64,000 nucleotides of DNA. Origin: Streptomyces sp. NBC_00557. Lineage in GTDB: Bacteria > Actinomycetota > Actinomycetes > Streptomycetales > Streptomycetaceae. Shown here one piece after another: positions 36,259-47,567 of this stretch. Location: the NCBI RefSeq assembly GCF_036345995.1, contig NZ_CP107796.1, forward strand, positions 3,410,001-3,474,000. The letters run 5' to 3'. The translations under genes and the position numbers were made by a program. The notes under the pieces were generated by a model, which had not been told where the DNA came from, made no database searches, and worked only from the letters and a program-made list of their open reading frames with translations. Each line of letters starts with the position of its first letter. Within the stretch, counting starts at the first letter, position 1.

Positions 36259-37097
36259 TTCGACGCCTCCTCGGGCCGCTTGAACGTCGCCGGTTCGATG
36301 GCCCTGCGCTCCAGGCGTTCCTCCGCGCGCTGCTCCAGCGCCCGCAGGTCGTTGAGCGCCTCCGCCGACACGTCACGGATCTGGCCGCGTTCGCGCAGTG
36401 TCTTGCTGACGGTCAGCTCGGACGGGGTGCCGTCTGGGAGCAGACCCGCGATGTCGACCGCGTTGTGCCGGGCGTAGACGCCCGGGGCGGGCAGCGGCGG
36501 TACGTACTTGCCGTCCCTCACGCGCTGTTCGGACAGCTCGCGCTGGGTCCTGGCGCGCTCGGTGCGCTCGCGGTGGGTGAGCACCATGGCGCCGACGGCG
36601 GCCGTGATGAGCAGGGCGCCGGTGATTTCGAAGGCGAAGACGTACTTGGTGAAGATGAGGGAGGCGAGGCCCTCCACATTGCCGTTGGCGTTCGCCTGGC
36701 CGGTGCCGGCGAACTCCTTCAGGGAGGCGTTGCCGATGCCGGCGAACAGCAGGACGCCGAAGCCGATCCCGCACACCAGGGCCAGCCAGCGCTGGCCCTT
36801 GATGGTCTCCTTCAGGGAGTCCGCGGCCGTGACGCCGACGAGCATCACCACGAACAGGAACAGCATCATGATCGCGCCGGTGTAGACGACGATCTGCACG
36901 ATGCCCAGGAAGTAGGCGCCGTTGGCGAGGTAGAACACCGCCAGGACGATCATGGTTCCGGCGAGGCAGAGGGCGCTGTGCACGGCCTTCTTCATGAAGA
37001 CGGTGCACAGGGCGCCGATCACCGCGACGGTGCCGAGGACCCAGAACTGGAAGGCCTCACCGGTGGAGGTGGTGTAGGCGGCGAGCTGTGCGGTCAT
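36255..37097 (-). CDS. nuoJ: NADH-quinone oxidoreductase subunit J
   Basis: This 280-aa membrane subunit has five N-terminal helices, including the pi-bulge helix 3 region [21 protein letters not shown] cytosolic C-terminal tail of about 100 residues follows ([20 protein letters not shown]). The tail is longer than in E. coli (184 aa), as is usual in actinobacteria. ATG 37097 overlaps the nuoI stop (ATGA). Confidence 0.95.
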   Translation of the reverse strand: MTAQLAAYTTSTGEAFQFWVLGTVAVIGALCTVFMKKAVHSALCLAGTMIVLAVFYLANGAYFLGIVQIVVYTGAIMMLFLFVVMLVGVTAADSLKETIKGQRWLALVCGIGFGVLLFAGIGNASLKEFAGTGQANANGNVEGLASLIFTKYVFAFEITGALLITAAVGAMVLTHRERTERARTQRELSEQRVRDGKYVPPLPAPGVYARHNAVDIAGLLPDGTPSELTVSKTLRERGQIRDVSAEALNDLRALEQRAEERLERRAIEPATFKRPEEASK

Positions 37098-37735
37098 CGG
37101 CCGATCACCTTCTCCGAGGCCGGCTCGTCCTCGCCGAAGGTGGACGCGGCCTCCTGCGGGACCTCGCCCTTGGACAGGGCGACCTGGCGGACCGTGCCGG
37201 GCGCGGCCTGGGTCACCAGGCCCCGGTAGTAGTCCTGCTCGTCCGTCCCGGGGAAGATCGCGTGCGGTGTGTCGACCATGCCCTCTTCGAGGCCGGCGAG
37301 CAGCTGCTCCTTGGTGTAGATGAGGTTGGCGCGGCTGGAGTCGGCCAGTTCGAACTCGTTGGTCATCGTCAGCGCGCGCGTGGGGCACGCCTCGATGCAC
37401 AGGCCGCACAGGATGCAGCGGGCGTAGTTGATCTGGTAGACGCGGCCGTACCGCTCGCCCGGCGAGTAGCGCTCCTCGTCGGTGTTGTCGGCGCCTTCCA
37501 CGTAGATGGCGTCGGCTGGGCAGGCCCAGGCGCACAGCTCGCAGCCGACGCACTTCTCCAGGCCGTCCGGATGGCGGTTGAGCTGGTGCCGTCCGTGGAA
37601 CCGCGGAGCCGTGGTCTTCTTCTGCTCCGGGTACTGCTCGGTCAGCCGCTTCTTGAACATGGCCTTGAAGGTCACGCCGAAGCCGGCCACGGGGTTCAGG
37701 AAACCGGGCTTGGTCTCCTTGGGCTCCTCAGCCAT
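37094..37735 (-). CDS. nuoI: NADH-quinone oxidoreductase subunit I (2 x [4Fe-4S])
   Basis: This peripheral-arm subunit carries clusters N6a and N6b that pass electrons to NuoB. The two motifs are [20 protein letters not shown] and [20 protein letters not shown]. At 213 aa it has a C-terminal extension beyond residue 165 compared with E. coli (180 aa). ATG 37735 has AAGGAGG 6 bp upstream, inside the nuoH coding end (8-bp overlap). Longer in-frame starts further up are less likely. Confidence 0.96.
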   Translation of the reverse strand: MAEEPKETKPGFLNPVAGFGVTFKAMFKKRLTEQYPEQKKTTAPRFHGRHQLNRHPDGLEKCVGCELCAWACPADAIYVEGADNTDEERYSPGERYGRVYQINYARCILCGLCIEACPTRALTMTNEFELADSSRANLIYTKEQLLAGLEEGMVDTPHAIFPGTDEQDYYRGLVTQAAPGTVRQVALSKGEVPQEAASTFGEDEPASEKVIGR

Positions 37736-39092
37736 CGGACGCCTCCTTTCCCTCCGTAGATCCGTCACTAACAGTGTCCGACCCGCCACTGACAATCAGC
37801 TCGCGCTCGCGGCGCGGCCGGCGCCTCGGCACCGGCGGCAGCTCCTGTCCGGGCAGCGGAGGCACGGGGAACCCGCCCGCCATCGGGTCGAATCCGGCCG
37901 GTTCGGCGGCGGGTTGCCCGGCCGCCTTGGCCTTCTCGCGGAACATGTCGACGAGGTAGGAGATCACCACCAGGGCGAGGACCGCGCCGCCGACGGGCAG
38001 GGCGATGTCGGCGAAGTCGTAGTGCTCGTTGCGCAGGGCCCGTACGGTCGCCACCAGCATCAGCCAGGTGACGGAGACCGGGATCAGGACCTTCCAGCCG
38101 AGCTTCATCAGCTGGTCGTAGCGCACGCGGGGGAGCGTGCCGCGCAGCCAGATGAAGAAGAACAGCAGCAGCTGGACCTTGATCACGAACCAGAGCAGCG
38201 GCCACCAGCCGTGGTTCGCGCCCTCCCAGAAGGTGCTGATCGGCCAGGGTGCGCGCCAGCCGCCGAGGAACAGGGTGGTCGACACGGAGGAGACCGTCAC
38301 CATGTTCACGTACTCGGCGAGCATGAACATCGCGAACTTGATGGACGAGTACTCGGTGTTGAAGCCGCCGACGAGGTCGCCCTCGGACTCCGGCATGTCG
38401 AAGGGGGCGCGGTTGGTCTCGCCGACCATCGTGACGATGTAGAGGATGAACGAGACCGGCAGCAGCAGGATGTACCAGCGGTCGTGCTGCTGCGCCACGA
38501 TCGTGGAGGTCGACATCGACCCCGAGTACAGGAACACCGAGGCGAACGCGGCGCCCATGGCGATCTCGTAGGAGATCATCTGCGCGCAGGAGCGCAGGCC
38601 GCCGAGCAGCGGGTAGGTGGATCCGGAGCTCCAGCCCGCCAGGACGATGCCGTAGATGCCCACGGAGGCGATGGCGAGGATGTAGAGCATCGCGATCGGC
38701 AGGTCGGTGAGCTGCATCGCGGTGCGCGTACCGAAGATCGAGATCTCGTTGTCGGCCGGGCCGAAGGGGATCACCGCGATCGCCATGAAGGCCGGGATGG
38801 CCGCGACGATCGGCGCAAGGACGTAGACCGCCTTGTCCGCGCGTTTGACGATGATGTCTTCCTTGAGCATCAGCTTCACGCCGTCGGCGAGCGACTGGAG
38901 CAGGCCCCAGGGGCCGTGCCGGTTCGGGCCGATGCGCAGCTGCATCCAGGCGACGACCTTGCGTTCCCAGACGATGGAGAACAGCACGGTCACCATCAGG
39001 AAGGCGAAGCAGAACACGGCCTTCACGACGACCAGCCACCAGGGGTCGCGGCCGAACATCGAGAGGTCTTCAGCTGCGAGGTACGGGCTCAT
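37728..39092 (-). CDS. nuoH: NADH-quinone oxidoreductase subunit H
   Basis: This membrane subunit forms part of the quinone-binding site and E-channel. The 454-aa protein has eight helices with [20 protein letters not shown], the quinone loop [20 protein letters not shown], the acidic [18 protein letters not shown] and [16 protein letters not shown] Pro/Arg-rich C-terminal tail of about 60 residues is an actinobacterial addition. ATG 39092 overlaps the nuoG stop (ATGA). Confidence 0.96.
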   Translation of the reverse strand: MSPYLAAEDLSMFGRDPWWLVVVKAVFCFAFLMVTVLFSIVWERKVVAWMQLRIGPNRHGPWGLLQSLADGVKLMLKEDIIVKRADKAVYVLAPIVAAIPAFMAIAVIPFGPADNEISIFGTRTAMQLTDLPIAMLYILAIASVGIYGIVLAGWSSGSTYPLLGGLRSCAQMISYEIAMGAAFASVFLYSGSMSTSTIVAQQHDRWYILLLPVSFILYIVTMVGETNRAPFDMPESEGDLVGGFNTEYSSIKFAMFMLAEYVNMVTVSSVSTTLFLGGWRAPWPISTFWEGANHGWWPLLWFVIKVQLLLFFFIWLRGTLPRVRYDQLMKLGWKVLIPVSVTWLMLVATVRALRNEHYDFADIALPVGGAVLALVVISYLVDMFREKAKAAGQPAAEPAGFDPMAGGFPVPPLPGQELPPVPRRRPRRERELIVSGGSDTVSDGSTEGKEASDG

Positions 39093-41593
39093 GCCTCCAC
39101 CTCCTCGGGGGCCTGTTCGGCGGATGCCGCCGGGCCGATGCGGACGAGTGAGCCGGGTCGTGCCCCGGTGTCGGAGGCGACGCCCGCGCCGGCCGAGTTC
39201 AGCGGGAGCCAGACCACCCGGTCGGGCATCTCGGTGATCTGCAGCGGCAGTTCCACGACGCCGGCCGGGCCGGTGACGGCGAGGATCCCGCCGTCCTGGA
39301 CCCCTGCCTCGGCCGCTGTCGCGGCGGACACGCGCGCGTGCGCGGCGTGCCGGGTGCCGGCGAGCGCCTCGTCGCCCTCCTGGAGGACGCCCTGGTCGAG
39401 GAGGAGCCGGTGCCCGGCGAGCACGGCCTCCCCGGCGGCGGGGCGGGGCAGCGTGCCCGCGGTCTCGTGCGGGTCGAGGGCGCGCGGGCCCTCCCAGAGG
39501 CCGAGCCGGTCGATCTCCGCCCGCGTGGTGCGCAGATCCGGCAGGCCCAGGTGGACGTCCATGGCGTCGGCGAGCATCTGCAGCACGCGCGCGTCGGTCG
39601 GCGCGAGACGGCGGGTCATCTGGTCGGGCTTGAGGGCGGCCTCGAAGAACCGCACCCTGCCCTCCCAGTTGAGGAACGTGCCCGCCTTCTCGGGGGCCGC
39701 GGCGACCGGCAGGACGACGTCGGCGTGCTCGGTGACCTCGCTGGGCCGCAGCTCCAGCGACACCAGGAAGCCGACGCTGTCGAGCGCTTCACGCGCGCGT
39801 GCCGGGTCGGGCAGGTCGGCGACCTCGACCCCGGCGACCAGGAGGGCCGACAGTTCACCGGTGGCGGCGGCCTCGATGATGTGGTGGGTGTCGCGGCCGT
39901 AGCGCACCGGAAGTTCGGCGAGCCCCCAGACTGCGGCGACCTCCTCCCGCGCGCGCGGGTCGGTTGCCGGGCGGCCGCCCGGCAGCAGCGACGGCAGCGC
40001 ACCGACCTCGATGGCGCCGCGTTCACCTGCCCGGCGCGGGATCCACACCAGCCGGGCGCCGGTGGCGGTGGCGGCGCGTACGGCGGCGGTGAGGCCGCCG
40101 GCGACCGCGGCGAGCCGCTCGCCGACGACGATGACCGCGCCCTCGGCGCGCAGCGCCTCCGCGGCCCGCGTGCCGGGCTCCTCCAGGCCGACGCCGCTCG
40201 CGAGGGCGTCCAGCCACTCGGTCTCGGTGCCGGGCGCGGCCGGCAGCAGGGTGCCGCCCGCCTTCTCCAGGCCCCGGGTGGCGTGCGTGGCCAGCGCGAA
40301 CACCTTCTGCTTGCGCTTGCGCCAGGCCTTGCGCAGCCGCAGGAAGACGCCGGGGGCCTCCTCCTCCGACTCGAAGCCGACCAGCAGGACGGCGGGCGCC
40401 TTCTCCAGGGAGGTGTAGGTGACGCCCGTGCCGTCGAGGTCGCGGCCGCGGCCGGCCACCCGGGAGGCGAGGAAGTCGGCCTCCTCGCCGCTGTGCACGC
40501 GCGCGCGGAAGTCGATGTCGTTGGTGTCGAGCGCCACGCGCGCGAACTTGCTGTAGGCGTAGGCGTCCTCGACGGTCAGCCGGCCGCCGATGAGGACGCC
40601 GGCCCGCGAGCGGGCGGCGGCGAGTCCGCGCGCGGCGGCCTCCAGGGCCTCCGGCCAGGAGGCGGGCTCCAGGACGCCGTCGGCGCCCCGGACGAGCGGG
40701 GTGTCGAGGCGGTCCTTGAGCTGCGCGTACCGGAACGCGAAGCGTCCCTTGTCGCAGATCCACTCCTCGTTGACCTCGGGGTCGTTCTCGGCGAGGCGCC
40801 GCATGACCTTGCCGCGCCGGTGGTCGGTGCGGATGGCGCAGCCGCCGGAGCAGTGCTCGCACACCGACGGCGAGGAGACGAGGTCGAAGGGGCGGGAGCG
40901 GAAACGGTAGGCCGCGGAGGTGAGCGCGCCGACGGGGCAGATCTGGATGGTGTTGCCGGAGAAGTACGACTCGAAGGGGTCGCCCTCGCCGGTGCCGACC
41001 TGCTGGAGGGCGCCCCGCTCGATCAGCTCGATCATCGGGTCGCCCGCGATCTGGTTGGAGAACCGGGTGCAGCGGGCGCACAGCACGCACCGCTCGCGGT
41101 CGAGCAGCACCTGGGTGGAGATCGGCACCGGCTTTTCGTAGGTGCGCTTCTTGCCGTCGAAGCGGGACTCGGCGTTGCCGTGCGACATGGCCTGGTTCTG
41201 CAGCGGGCACTCGCCGCCCTTGTCGCAGACCGGGCAGTCCAGCGGGTGGTTGATGAGCAGCAGCTCCATCACACCCTTCTGGGCCTTCTCCGCGACCGGG
41301 GAGGTGAGCTGTGTCCTCACCACCATGCCGTCGGTGCAGGTGATGGTGCAGGACGCCATCGGCTTGCGCTGGCCCTCGACCTCGACGATGCACTGGCGGC
41401 AGGCGCCGGCGGGGTCGAGCAGGGGGTGGTCGCAGAACCGGGGGACCTCGATGCCGAGTTGTTCGGCGGCGCGGATGACCAGGGTGCCCTTGGGCACGCT
41501 GGTCTCGATGCCGTCGATCGTCAGCGTGACGAGGTCCTCCGGCGGGACCGCCGCCTCGCCCCCACCTGTGGGAGCACTGGTGGTCACGGTCAT
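39089..41593 (-). CDS. nuoG: NADH-quinone oxidoreductase subunit G
   Basis: This is the large Fe-S subunit of the peripheral arm, 834 aa. In order it has a [2Fe-2S] site ([15 protein letters not shown]), the His-Cys N5 site ([18 protein letters not shown]), an N4 site ([20 protein letters not shown] with ICPVGALTS) and an N7-type [17 protein letters not shown] molybdopterin-oxidoreductase-like domain follows. ATG 41593 overlaps the nuoF stop (ATGA). The C-terminal domain is the molybdopterin-dinucleotide-binding fold without catalytic function. Confidence 0.96.
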   Translation of the reverse strand: MTVTTSAPTGGGEAAVPPEDLVTLTIDGIETSVPKGTLVIRAAEQLGIEVPRFCDHPLLDPAGACRQCIVEVEGQRKPMASCTITCTDGMVVRTQLTSPVAEKAQKGVMELLLINHPLDCPVCDKGGECPLQNQAMSHGNAESRFDGKKRTYEKPVPISTQVLLDRERCVLCARCTRFSNQIAGDPMIELIERGALQQVGTGEGDPFESYFSGNTIQICPVGALTSAAYRFRSRPFDLVSSPSVCEHCSGGCAIRTDHRRGKVMRRLAENDPEVNEEWICDKGRFAFRYAQLKDRLDTPLVRGADGVLEPASWPEALEAAARGLAAARSRAGVLIGGRLTVEDAYAYSKFARVALDTNDIDFRARVHSGEEADFLASRVAGRGRDLDGTGVTYTSLEKAPAVLLVGFESEEEAPGVFLRLRKAWRKRKQKVFALATHATRGLEKAGGTLLPAAPGTETEWLDALASGVGLEEPGTRAAEALRAEGAVIVVGERLAAVAGGLTAAVRAATATGARLVWIPRRAGERGAIEVGALPSLLPGGRPATDPRAREEVAAVWGLAELPVRYGRDTHHIIEAAATGELSALLVAGVEVADLPDPARAREALDSVGFLVSLELRPSEVTEHADVVLPVAAAPEKAGTFLNWEGRVRFFEAALKPDQMTRRLAPTDARVLQMLADAMDVHLGLPDLRTTRAEIDRLGLWEGPRALDPHETAGTLPRPAAGEAVLAGHRLLLDQGVLQEGDEALAGTRHAAHARVSAATAAEAGVQDGGILAVTGPAGVVELPLQITEMPDRVVWLPLNSAGAGVASDTGARPGSLVRIGPAASAEQAPEEVEA

Positions 41594-42936
41594 GCGTTCA
41601 CCTCCGGGCGGTCCGCCCAGGCCGTCGACTTGGCCGGGTCGAAGGGGCAGCCCCGGCCCGTGATGTGCTGCTCGTACTCCTCGCGGAAGTACTTCAGCGA
41701 GGAGAAGATCGGGGACGCGGCGCCGTCGCCGAGGGCGCAGAAGGACTTGCCGTTGATGTTGTCGGCGATGTCGGCGAGCTTGTCGAGGTCGGCCATGGTG
41801 CCCTTGCCGGCCTCGATGTCCCGCAGCAACTGCACCAGCCAGTACGTCCCTTCGCGGCAGGGCGTGCACTTGCCGCAGGACTCGTGGGCGTAGAACTCGG
41901 TCCAGCGGGTCACCGCGCGCACCACGCAGGTCGTCTCGTCGAAGCACTGCAGGGCCTTGGTGCCGAGCATGGAGCCCGCGGCGCCCACTCCTTCGTAGTC
42001 GAGGGGGACGTCGAGGTGTTCGTCGGTGAACATCGGCGTCGAGGAGCCGCCCGGCGTCCAGAACTTCAGCCGGTGGCCGGGCCGCATGCCGCCGCTCATG
42101 TCGAGCAGCTGGCGCAGCGTGATGCCGAGCGGGGCCTCGTACTGGCCGGGGGCGGCGACGTGGCCGCTGAGCGAGTAGAGCGTGAAGCCCGGGGACTTCT
42201 CGCTGCCCATCGACCTGAACCAGTCTTTGCCGTTTTTCAGGATCGCGGGAACCGACGCGATCGACTCGACGTTGTTCACAACAGTCGGACAGGCGTAGAG
42301 GCCTTCCACGGCAGGGAAGGGGGGACGCAGCCGCGGTTGACCACGGCGGCCTTCGAGCGAGTCCAGCAGCGCGGTCTCCTCACCGCAGATGTACGCGCCG
42401 GCGCCGGCGTGCACGGTGAGGGTCAGGTCGAGTCCGCTGCCCAGGATGTTCTCGCCGAGGTAGCCCGCCGCGTGGGCCTCGCGCACGGCCTCGTGCAACC
42501 GCCGCAGAACGGGGACGACTTCACCACGCAGATAGATGAAGGCATGCGACGACCTGATGGCATAGCACGCGATCACAATGCCCTCGATGAGGCTGTGCGG
42601 GTTCGCGAAGAGGAGCGGGATGTCCTTGCAGGTTCCGGGCTCCGACTCGTCGGCGTTGACAACTAGATAGTGCGGTTTTCCATCTCCCTGCGGAATGAAC
42701 TGCCACTTCATTCCGGTCGGGAATCCGGCGCCGCCGCGGCCGCGCAGACCTGAGTCCTTGACGTACGCGATCACGTCGTCCGGTGACATGGCGAGCGCCT
42801 TGCGGAGCCCCTCGTACCCCTCGTGCCTCCGGTAGACGTCCAGGGTCCAGGACCGGTCCTCGTCCCAGAAGGCCGACAGCACGGGTGCGAGCAGCTTCTC
42901 GGGGCTCGTGTCCTTGACCTCGGGTACCACGGTCAT
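41590..42936 (-). CDS. nuoF: NADH-quinone oxidoreductase subunit F (NADH/FMN-binding)
   Basis: This subunit oxidises NADH using FMN and cluster N3. The 448-aa protein has the NADH glycine-rich [19 protein letters not shown]-site [16 protein letters not shown] and [19 protein letters not shown], and the N3 cysteines in [15 protein letters not shown] and the later [14 protein letters not shown] 42936 is preferred over GTG 42939 because the Shine-Dalgarno sequence GGAGGGGGA lies just upstream. The nuoE stop overlaps this start region. Confidence 0.96.
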   Translation of the reverse strand: MTVVPEVKDTSPEKLLAPVLSAFWDEDRSWTLDVYRRHEGYEGLRKALAMSPDDVIAYVKDSGLRGRGGAGFPTGMKWQFIPQGDGKPHYLVVNADESEPGTCKDIPLLFANPHSLIEGIVIACYAIRSSHAFIYLRGEVVPVLRRLHEAVREAHAAGYLGENILGSGLDLTLTVHAGAGAYICGEETALLDSLEGRRGQPRLRPPFPAVEGLYACPTVVNNVESIASVPAILKNGKDWFRSMGSEKSPGFTLYSLSGHVAAPGQYEAPLGITLRQLLDMSGGMRPGHRLKFWTPGGSSTPMFTDEHLDVPLDYEGVGAAGSMLGTKALQCFDETTCVVRAVTRWTEFYAHESCGKCTPCREGTYWLVQLLRDIEAGKGTMADLDKLADIADNINGKSFCALGDGAASPIFSSLKYFREEYEQHITGRGCPFDPAKSTAWADRPEVNA

Positions 42937-43802
42937 CACTCCCCCTCCTCGGCGGTAGGCCCTGCCGGGTGGGCGGGGTCGGAGGCCGATGTCTCCTGCG
43001 GCGCGTCATGGGAGCTGAGGTGCTCGGACGGCGACGGTTCGTGCACCCTGCCCTGCGGCTCCTCATGCGGACCTCCGCGCGGATGGACCACGCGCGCGGG
43101 TGCGGCCTCTCCCTTCGCCAGGCGAAGGCCCACCAGCGACGCGGGTCCCGCACTGCCGCCCTCCTCGACGGCCCCGGGCCGCTCGTCGGGGAAGCCGGCC
43201 AGGATCCGCGCGGTCTCCTTGAACGTGCACAGCCGCGCCCCGCGCGTGGGCTGTACGGGCCGTCCCGCGCGCAGGTCGTCGACCAGGCGCTTGGCGCCGG
43301 CGGGCGTCTGGTTGTCGAAGAACTCCCAGTTGACCATCACGACCGGCGCGTAGTCGCAGGCCGCGTTGCACTCGATGTGCTCCAGGGTGATCTTGCCGTC
43401 GTCGGTGGTCTCGCCGTTGCCGACGCCCAGGTGCTCCTGGAGGGTCTCGAAGATCGCGTCTCCGCCCATCACCGCGCACAGCGTGTTGGTGCACACGCCG
43501 ACCTGGTAGTCGCCGGACGGCTTGCGCCGGTACATGGTGTAGAAGGTGGCGACGGCGGTGACCTCGGCCGTGGTCAGGTTCAGCATGTCCGCGCAGAACT
43601 GCATTCCGGTGCGCGTGACATGGCCCTCCTCCGACTGCACGAGGTGGAGCAGCGGAAGCAGGGCGGACCGGGAGTCCGGGTAGCGCGCGATGATCTCGCG
43701 CGCGTCCGCCTCCAGCCGGGCCCGGACGTCGTCCGGATACGCGGGTGCGGGCAGTTCGGGCATGCCCAGGCTGACGCCCCGCTCCGAAGAAGAGGTGGTC
43801 AC
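42936..43802 (-). CDS. nuoE: NADH-quinone oxidoreductase subunit E ([2Fe-2S]) with long C-terminal extension
   Basis: This subunit carries the [2Fe-2S] cluster N1a. Ligands appear in [14 protein letters not shown] and in [20 protein letters not shown]. The conserved thioredoxin-like domain ends near residue 195. About 90 further residues (Pro-, His-, Glu-rich, e.g. [20 protein letters not shown]) look disordered. GTG 43802 overlaps the nuoD stop (GTGA); ATG 43763 is an alternative start. The extension is discussed separately. Confidence 0.94.
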   Translation of the reverse strand: MTTSSSERGVSLGMPELPAPAYPDDVRARLEADAREIIARYPDSRSALLPLLHLVQSEEGHVTRTGMQFCADMLNLTTAEVTAVATFYTMYRRKPSGDYQVGVCTNTLCAVMGGDAIFETLQEHLGVGNGETTDDGKITLEHIECNAACDYAPVVMVNWEFFDNQTPAGAKRLVDDLRAGRPVQPTRGARLCTFKETARILAGFPDERPGAVEEGGSAGPASLVGLRLAKGEAAPARVVHPRGGPHEEPQGRVHEPSPSEHLSSHDAPQETSASDPAHPAGPTAEEGE

Positions 43803-45124
43803 CGGTCGACGCCTCCCATCACGGGGTCGATGGACGCGACGGCGACGATGACGTCGGCGACCTGGCCGCCTTCGCACATCGCCGCCATGGCCTGCAGGTT
43901 GGTGAAGGACGGGTCGCGGAAGTGGACCCGGTAGGGGCGGGTCCCGCCGTCGGAGACGGCGTGCACGCCGAGCTCGCCCTTGGGGGACTCGACGGCCGCG
44001 TACGCCTGTCCCGGCGGGACGCGGAAGCCCTCGGTGACGAGCTTGAAGTGGTGGATCAGGGCCTCCATGGAGGTGCCCATGATCTTCTTGATGTGGTCGA
44101 GGGAGTTGCCGAGTCCGTCCGGGCCCAGGGCGAGCTGGGCGGGCCAGGCGATCTTCTTGTCGGCGACCATGACGGGGCCGGGCTGGAGCCGGTCGAGGCA
44201 CTGCTCGATGATCCTGAGTGACTGGCGCATCTCCTCCAGGCGGACCAGGAAGCGGCCGTAGGCGTCGCAGGTGTCGGCGGTCGGGATCTCGAAGTCGTAC
44301 GTCTCGTAGTCGCAGTACGGCTGTGCCTTGCGCAGGTCGTGCGGCAGGCCGGTGGAGCGCAGGATCGGGCCGGTGGCGCCGAGGGCCATGCAGCCGGCCA
44401 GGTCGAGGTAGCCGATGTCCTGCATGCGGGCCTTGAAGATGGGGTTCCCGGTGGCGAGCTTGTCGTACTCCGGGAGGTTCTTCTTCATCTTCTTCACGAA
44501 CTCGCGGATCTGGTCCACCGCGCCGGGCGGCAGGTCCTGGGCGAGTCCGCCGGGTCGGATGTACGCGTGGTTCATCCGAAGGCCCGTGATGAGCTCGTAG
44601 AGGTCGAGAATCATTTCACGATCACGGAAGCCGTAGATCATGATCGTGGTGGCGCCGAGCTCCATGCCGCCGGTGGCGATGCACACCAGGTGGGAGGACA
44701 TCCGGTTCAGCTCCATCAGGAGCACTCGGATGATCTTGGCGCGTTCGGTGATGTCGTCCTCGATGCCGAGGAGTTTCTCGACGGCGAGGCAGTAGGCGGT
44801 CTCGTTGAAGAAGGACGTCAGGTAGTCCATGCGCGTGACGAAGGTGGTGCCCTGCGTCCACGTGCGGTACTCGAGGTTCTTCTCGATGCCGGTGTGCAGA
44901 TAGCCGATGCCGCAGCGGGCCTCGGTGACCGTCTCGCCCTCGATCTCGAGGATCAGGCGGAGCACTCCGTGGGTGGAGGGGTGCTGGGGACCCATGTTGA
45001 CGACGATGCGTTCGTCGTCGGCGCGGGTCGCGGACTGGACGACCTCGTCCCAGTCGCCACCGGTGACCGTGTAGACGGTGCCCTCGGTGGTTTCCCGGGC
45101 GGCTGCTGACTGGGTGCTGCTCAC
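43799..45124 (-). CDS. nuoD: NADH-quinone oxidoreductase subunit D
   Basis: This is the 49-kDa-type subunit lining the quinone pocket, 441 aa. It has the signature [20 protein letters not shown] with the quinone-loop His, [37 protein letters not shown] and the C-terminal [13 protein letters not shown] 45124 has GGAGGT 7 bp upstream and overlaps the nuoC stop (GTGA). Standard length for actinobacteria. Confidence 0.97.
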   Translation of the reverse strand: MSSTQSAAARETTEGTVYTVTGGDWDEVVQSATRADDERIVVNMGPQHPSTHGVLRLILEIEGETVTEARCGIGYLHTGIEKNLEYRTWTQGTTFVTRMDYLTSFFNETAYCLAVEKLLGIEDDITERAKIIRVLLMELNRMSSHLVCIATGGMELGATTIMIYGFRDREMILDLYELITGLRMNHAYIRPGGLAQDLPPGAVDQIREFVKKMKKNLPEYDKLATGNPIFKARMQDIGYLDLAGCMALGATGPILRSTGLPHDLRKAQPYCDYETYDFEIPTADTCDAYGRFLVRLEEMRQSLRIIEQCLDRLQPGPVMVADKKIAWPAQLALGPDGLGNSLDHIKKIMGTSMEALIHHFKLVTEGFRVPPGQAYAAVESPKGELGVHAVSDGGTRPYRVHFRDPSFTNLQAMAAMCEGGQVADVIVAVASIDPVMGGVDR

Positions 45125-45887
45125 GAGTACGACCTCCGCTGGTCCGGAGCCGGGATCTGGGCGCCCTTGTACTCGACGGGGATGCCGCCGAGGGGGTAGT
45201 CCTTGCGCTGCGGGTGGCCCTGCCAGTCGTCCGGCATCATGATCCGCGTCAGGGCCGGGTGACCGTCGAAGACGATTCCGAAGAAGTCGTACGTCTCGCG
45301 CTCGTGCCAGTCGTTCGTCGGATAGACGGAGACGAGCGACGGGATGTGCGGGTCGCTGTCGGGGGCGCTGACCTCGAGGCGGATCTGCCGGTTGTGGGTG
45401 ATCGAGCGCAGGTGGTAGACGGCGTGCAGCTCGCGTCCCTTGTCGTGCGGGTAGTGGACGCCGCTGACGCCGGTGCACAGCTCGAACCGCAGGGCCGGGT
45501 CGTCGCGCAGCGTGCGGGCGACGCGGACCAGGTGCTCGCGTTCGATGTGGAAGGTGATCTCGCCGCGGTCGACGACCGTCTTCTCGATGGCGTTGCCGGG
45601 GAGGAGTCCCTGTTCCTCCAGGGCGCCCTCCAGCTCGTCGGCGACCTCGTCGAACCAGCCGCCGTAGGGGCGGCTCGCCGGTCCCGGGAGTCGGACCGAG
45701 CGGACCAGGCCGCCGTAGCCGGAGGTGTCGCCGCCGTTGTTGGCGCCGAACATGCCGCGCTGGACGCGGATCTCCTCGCCGCCCTGACCGCGCTGGCCGG
45801 GGAGGTTGGAGGCGGAGAGGTCCTTTTCGGGGTTCACCCCGTTCGCGGACCCGTTCACGCCGTGCGTGCCGTTGCCGTTCGCGTCGC

Positions 45888-45891
<4 letters not shown>
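45121..45891 (-). CDS. nuoC: NADH-quinone oxidoreductase subunit C
   Basis: This is the 30-kDa-type subunit of the peripheral arm, 256 aa. The conserved core runs from [20 protein letters not shown] to [20 protein letters not shown], and ends in [20 protein letters not shown]. The first 70 residues are Asn/Gly/Ser-rich and low-complexity ([17 protein letters not shown]). It is separate from nuoD, unlike the E. coli nuoCD fusion. GTG 45891 overlaps the nuoB stop (GTGA). Confidence 0.96.
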
Positions 45892-46442
<551 letters not shown>

Positions 46443-46455
46443 GTCTAAAGGCCCC

Positions 46456-46815
46456 TCAGTCCCATTCCAGGCCGCCGCGCCGCCATACGTACGCGTACGC
46501 GACGAAGACGGTGAGCACGAAGAGCAGCATCTCCACGAGCCCGAAAATCCCCAGGGCGTCGAAGGTGACGGCCCAGGGGTAGAGGAAGACGATCTCGATG
46601 TCGAAGACGATGAAGAGCATCGCCGTCAGGTAGTACTTGATGGGGAAGCGCCCGCCGCCGGCCGGCGTGGGGGTCGGCTCGATACCGCACTCGTAGGCCT
46701 CGAGCTTGGCGCGGTTGTACCGCTTCGGACCGATCAGCGTGGCCATGACCACGGAGAAGATCGCAAAGCCTGCCCCGAGGGCTCCCAGTACGAGGATGGG
46801 CGCATACGCGTTCAC
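46456..46815 (-). CDS. nuoA: NADH-quinone oxidoreductase subunit A
   Basis: This is the first gene of the operon, a 119-aa three-helix membrane subunit. It has [40 protein letters not shown] and FLYPWAVTF, all conserved in NuoA. GTG 46815 is preceded by GAGAGGAGCGAGGAGC. The promoter must lie in the 750-bp divergent region towards the NlpC/P60 gene, where a Rex/Crp-type palindrome is found at 46931-46948. Confidence 0.96.
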   Translation of the reverse strand: MNAYAPILVLGALGAGFAIFSVVMATLIGPKRYNRAKLEAYECGIEPTPTPAGGGRFPIKYYLTAMLFIVFDIEIVFLYPWAVTFDALGIFGLVEMLLFVLTVFVAYAYVWRRGGLEWD

Positions 46816-46930
46816 CGCTCCTCGCTCCTCTCAGTCGGCACTGACTGCTGGCGGTTGCACTGGTGCACTGCGCTCACTTCCGCCTCACAAGTCCCTCGGA
46901 ACCCCGCCGTCCCGGGCGAAGATCGAGAAC

Positions 46931-46948
46931 ATGTGAAGCAGGTCACAA
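46931..46948 (-). promoter_or_regulatory. Rex-operator-like (ROP) / Crp-like palindrome upstream of nuoA
   Basis: TGTGA-N6-TCACA (46932-46947), extended on the right by another A, matches the Rex operator layout TTGTGAA-N4-TTCACAA with few mismatches. It also fits the Crp consensus. It lies 117 bp before the nuoA start. Rex control of nuo by NADH/NAD+ is established in S. coelicolor. A further GTG-N6-GACAC Crp-like match is at 46983-46996. Confidence 0.6.
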
Positions 46949-47302
46949 GCCCAGTTGCCACGCATCTTATGCCCGTCGCTCTGTGATCTGCGACACGGGG
47001 TATTGCACGACCTTTGTGATCTCCACCACCTGACGAAGGATCATGAAGTCGGATGATGAGTGATCTTCATACGCGAAGCGTTCAGTTGATCACCAGAAGT
47101 GACATTCTCGCTCGTCGTCGCAGGCAGGAGGGCGCGTCTCCATATCAAGAGTGTTCCGGTGCATGCAAATTGGCGCTGGACACGGACGGCTGATAGAGGG
47201 GCGCGTTCACACATCAGAGGGAGGCGCGGGGTGCGATGTGGACGGGGTCCGGACGCGTGCACGCGTTCACGAGCCGTGCGCATACAGGACGCCGCGTTTC
47301 AG

Positions 47303-47318
47303 GTAACCGTTCCGTGAC
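47303..47318. promoter_or_regulatory. GTnAC-N6-GTnAC direct repeat (AfsQ1/MtrA/GlnR-type box)
   Basis: GTAAC (47303-47307), six bases, then GTGAC (47314-47318) is an exact GTnAC-N6-GTnAC match. This pattern is bound by OmpR-family regulators of Streptomyces. It lies about 250 bp before the NlpC/P60 start. MtrA control of cell-wall hydrolases makes this position plausible. Confidence 0.4.
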
Positions 47319-47416
47319 CTCCGCCACATCGATGAGAGACCCCCGAGAACCGGGCTTGGCCAATCACCCCAACCGGTGGTAGGTGGGGAGCAATTCGGAC
47401 GTAATGATCAAAGACC

Positions 47417-47436
47417 GTGATCAAGCCCTTGATCAC
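47417..47436. promoter_or_regulatory. 20-bp perfect palindrome upstream of the NlpC/P60 gene
   Basis: GTGATCAAG-CC-CTTGATCAC is a perfect inverted repeat. TTGATCACC recurs at 47086-47094, and further TGATC-containing half-sites are nearby. The binding protein is not recognised. Apart from the regulatory elements listed, the 46816-47567 gap holds no gene. Confidence 0.5.
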
Positions 47437-47567
47437 CGGCGTCCGCAATGTCCGTTACGGCGTCAATAAAGAGCGACGCACCCGGGATTCTCGGTCTCGA
47501 TTGAGCAACTGTGGCGGAGCACACGTTTCTTGAAGATATGAAGGAGCCCCTGGTACCGGTTGTTCCC

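Noticed and set aside
47340..47567. A c-di-AMP riboswitch upstream of the NlpC/P60 gene
   Set aside because: The conserved GGGTGAA and CGACAGCT blocks that are clear at 14.4 kb are missing here.
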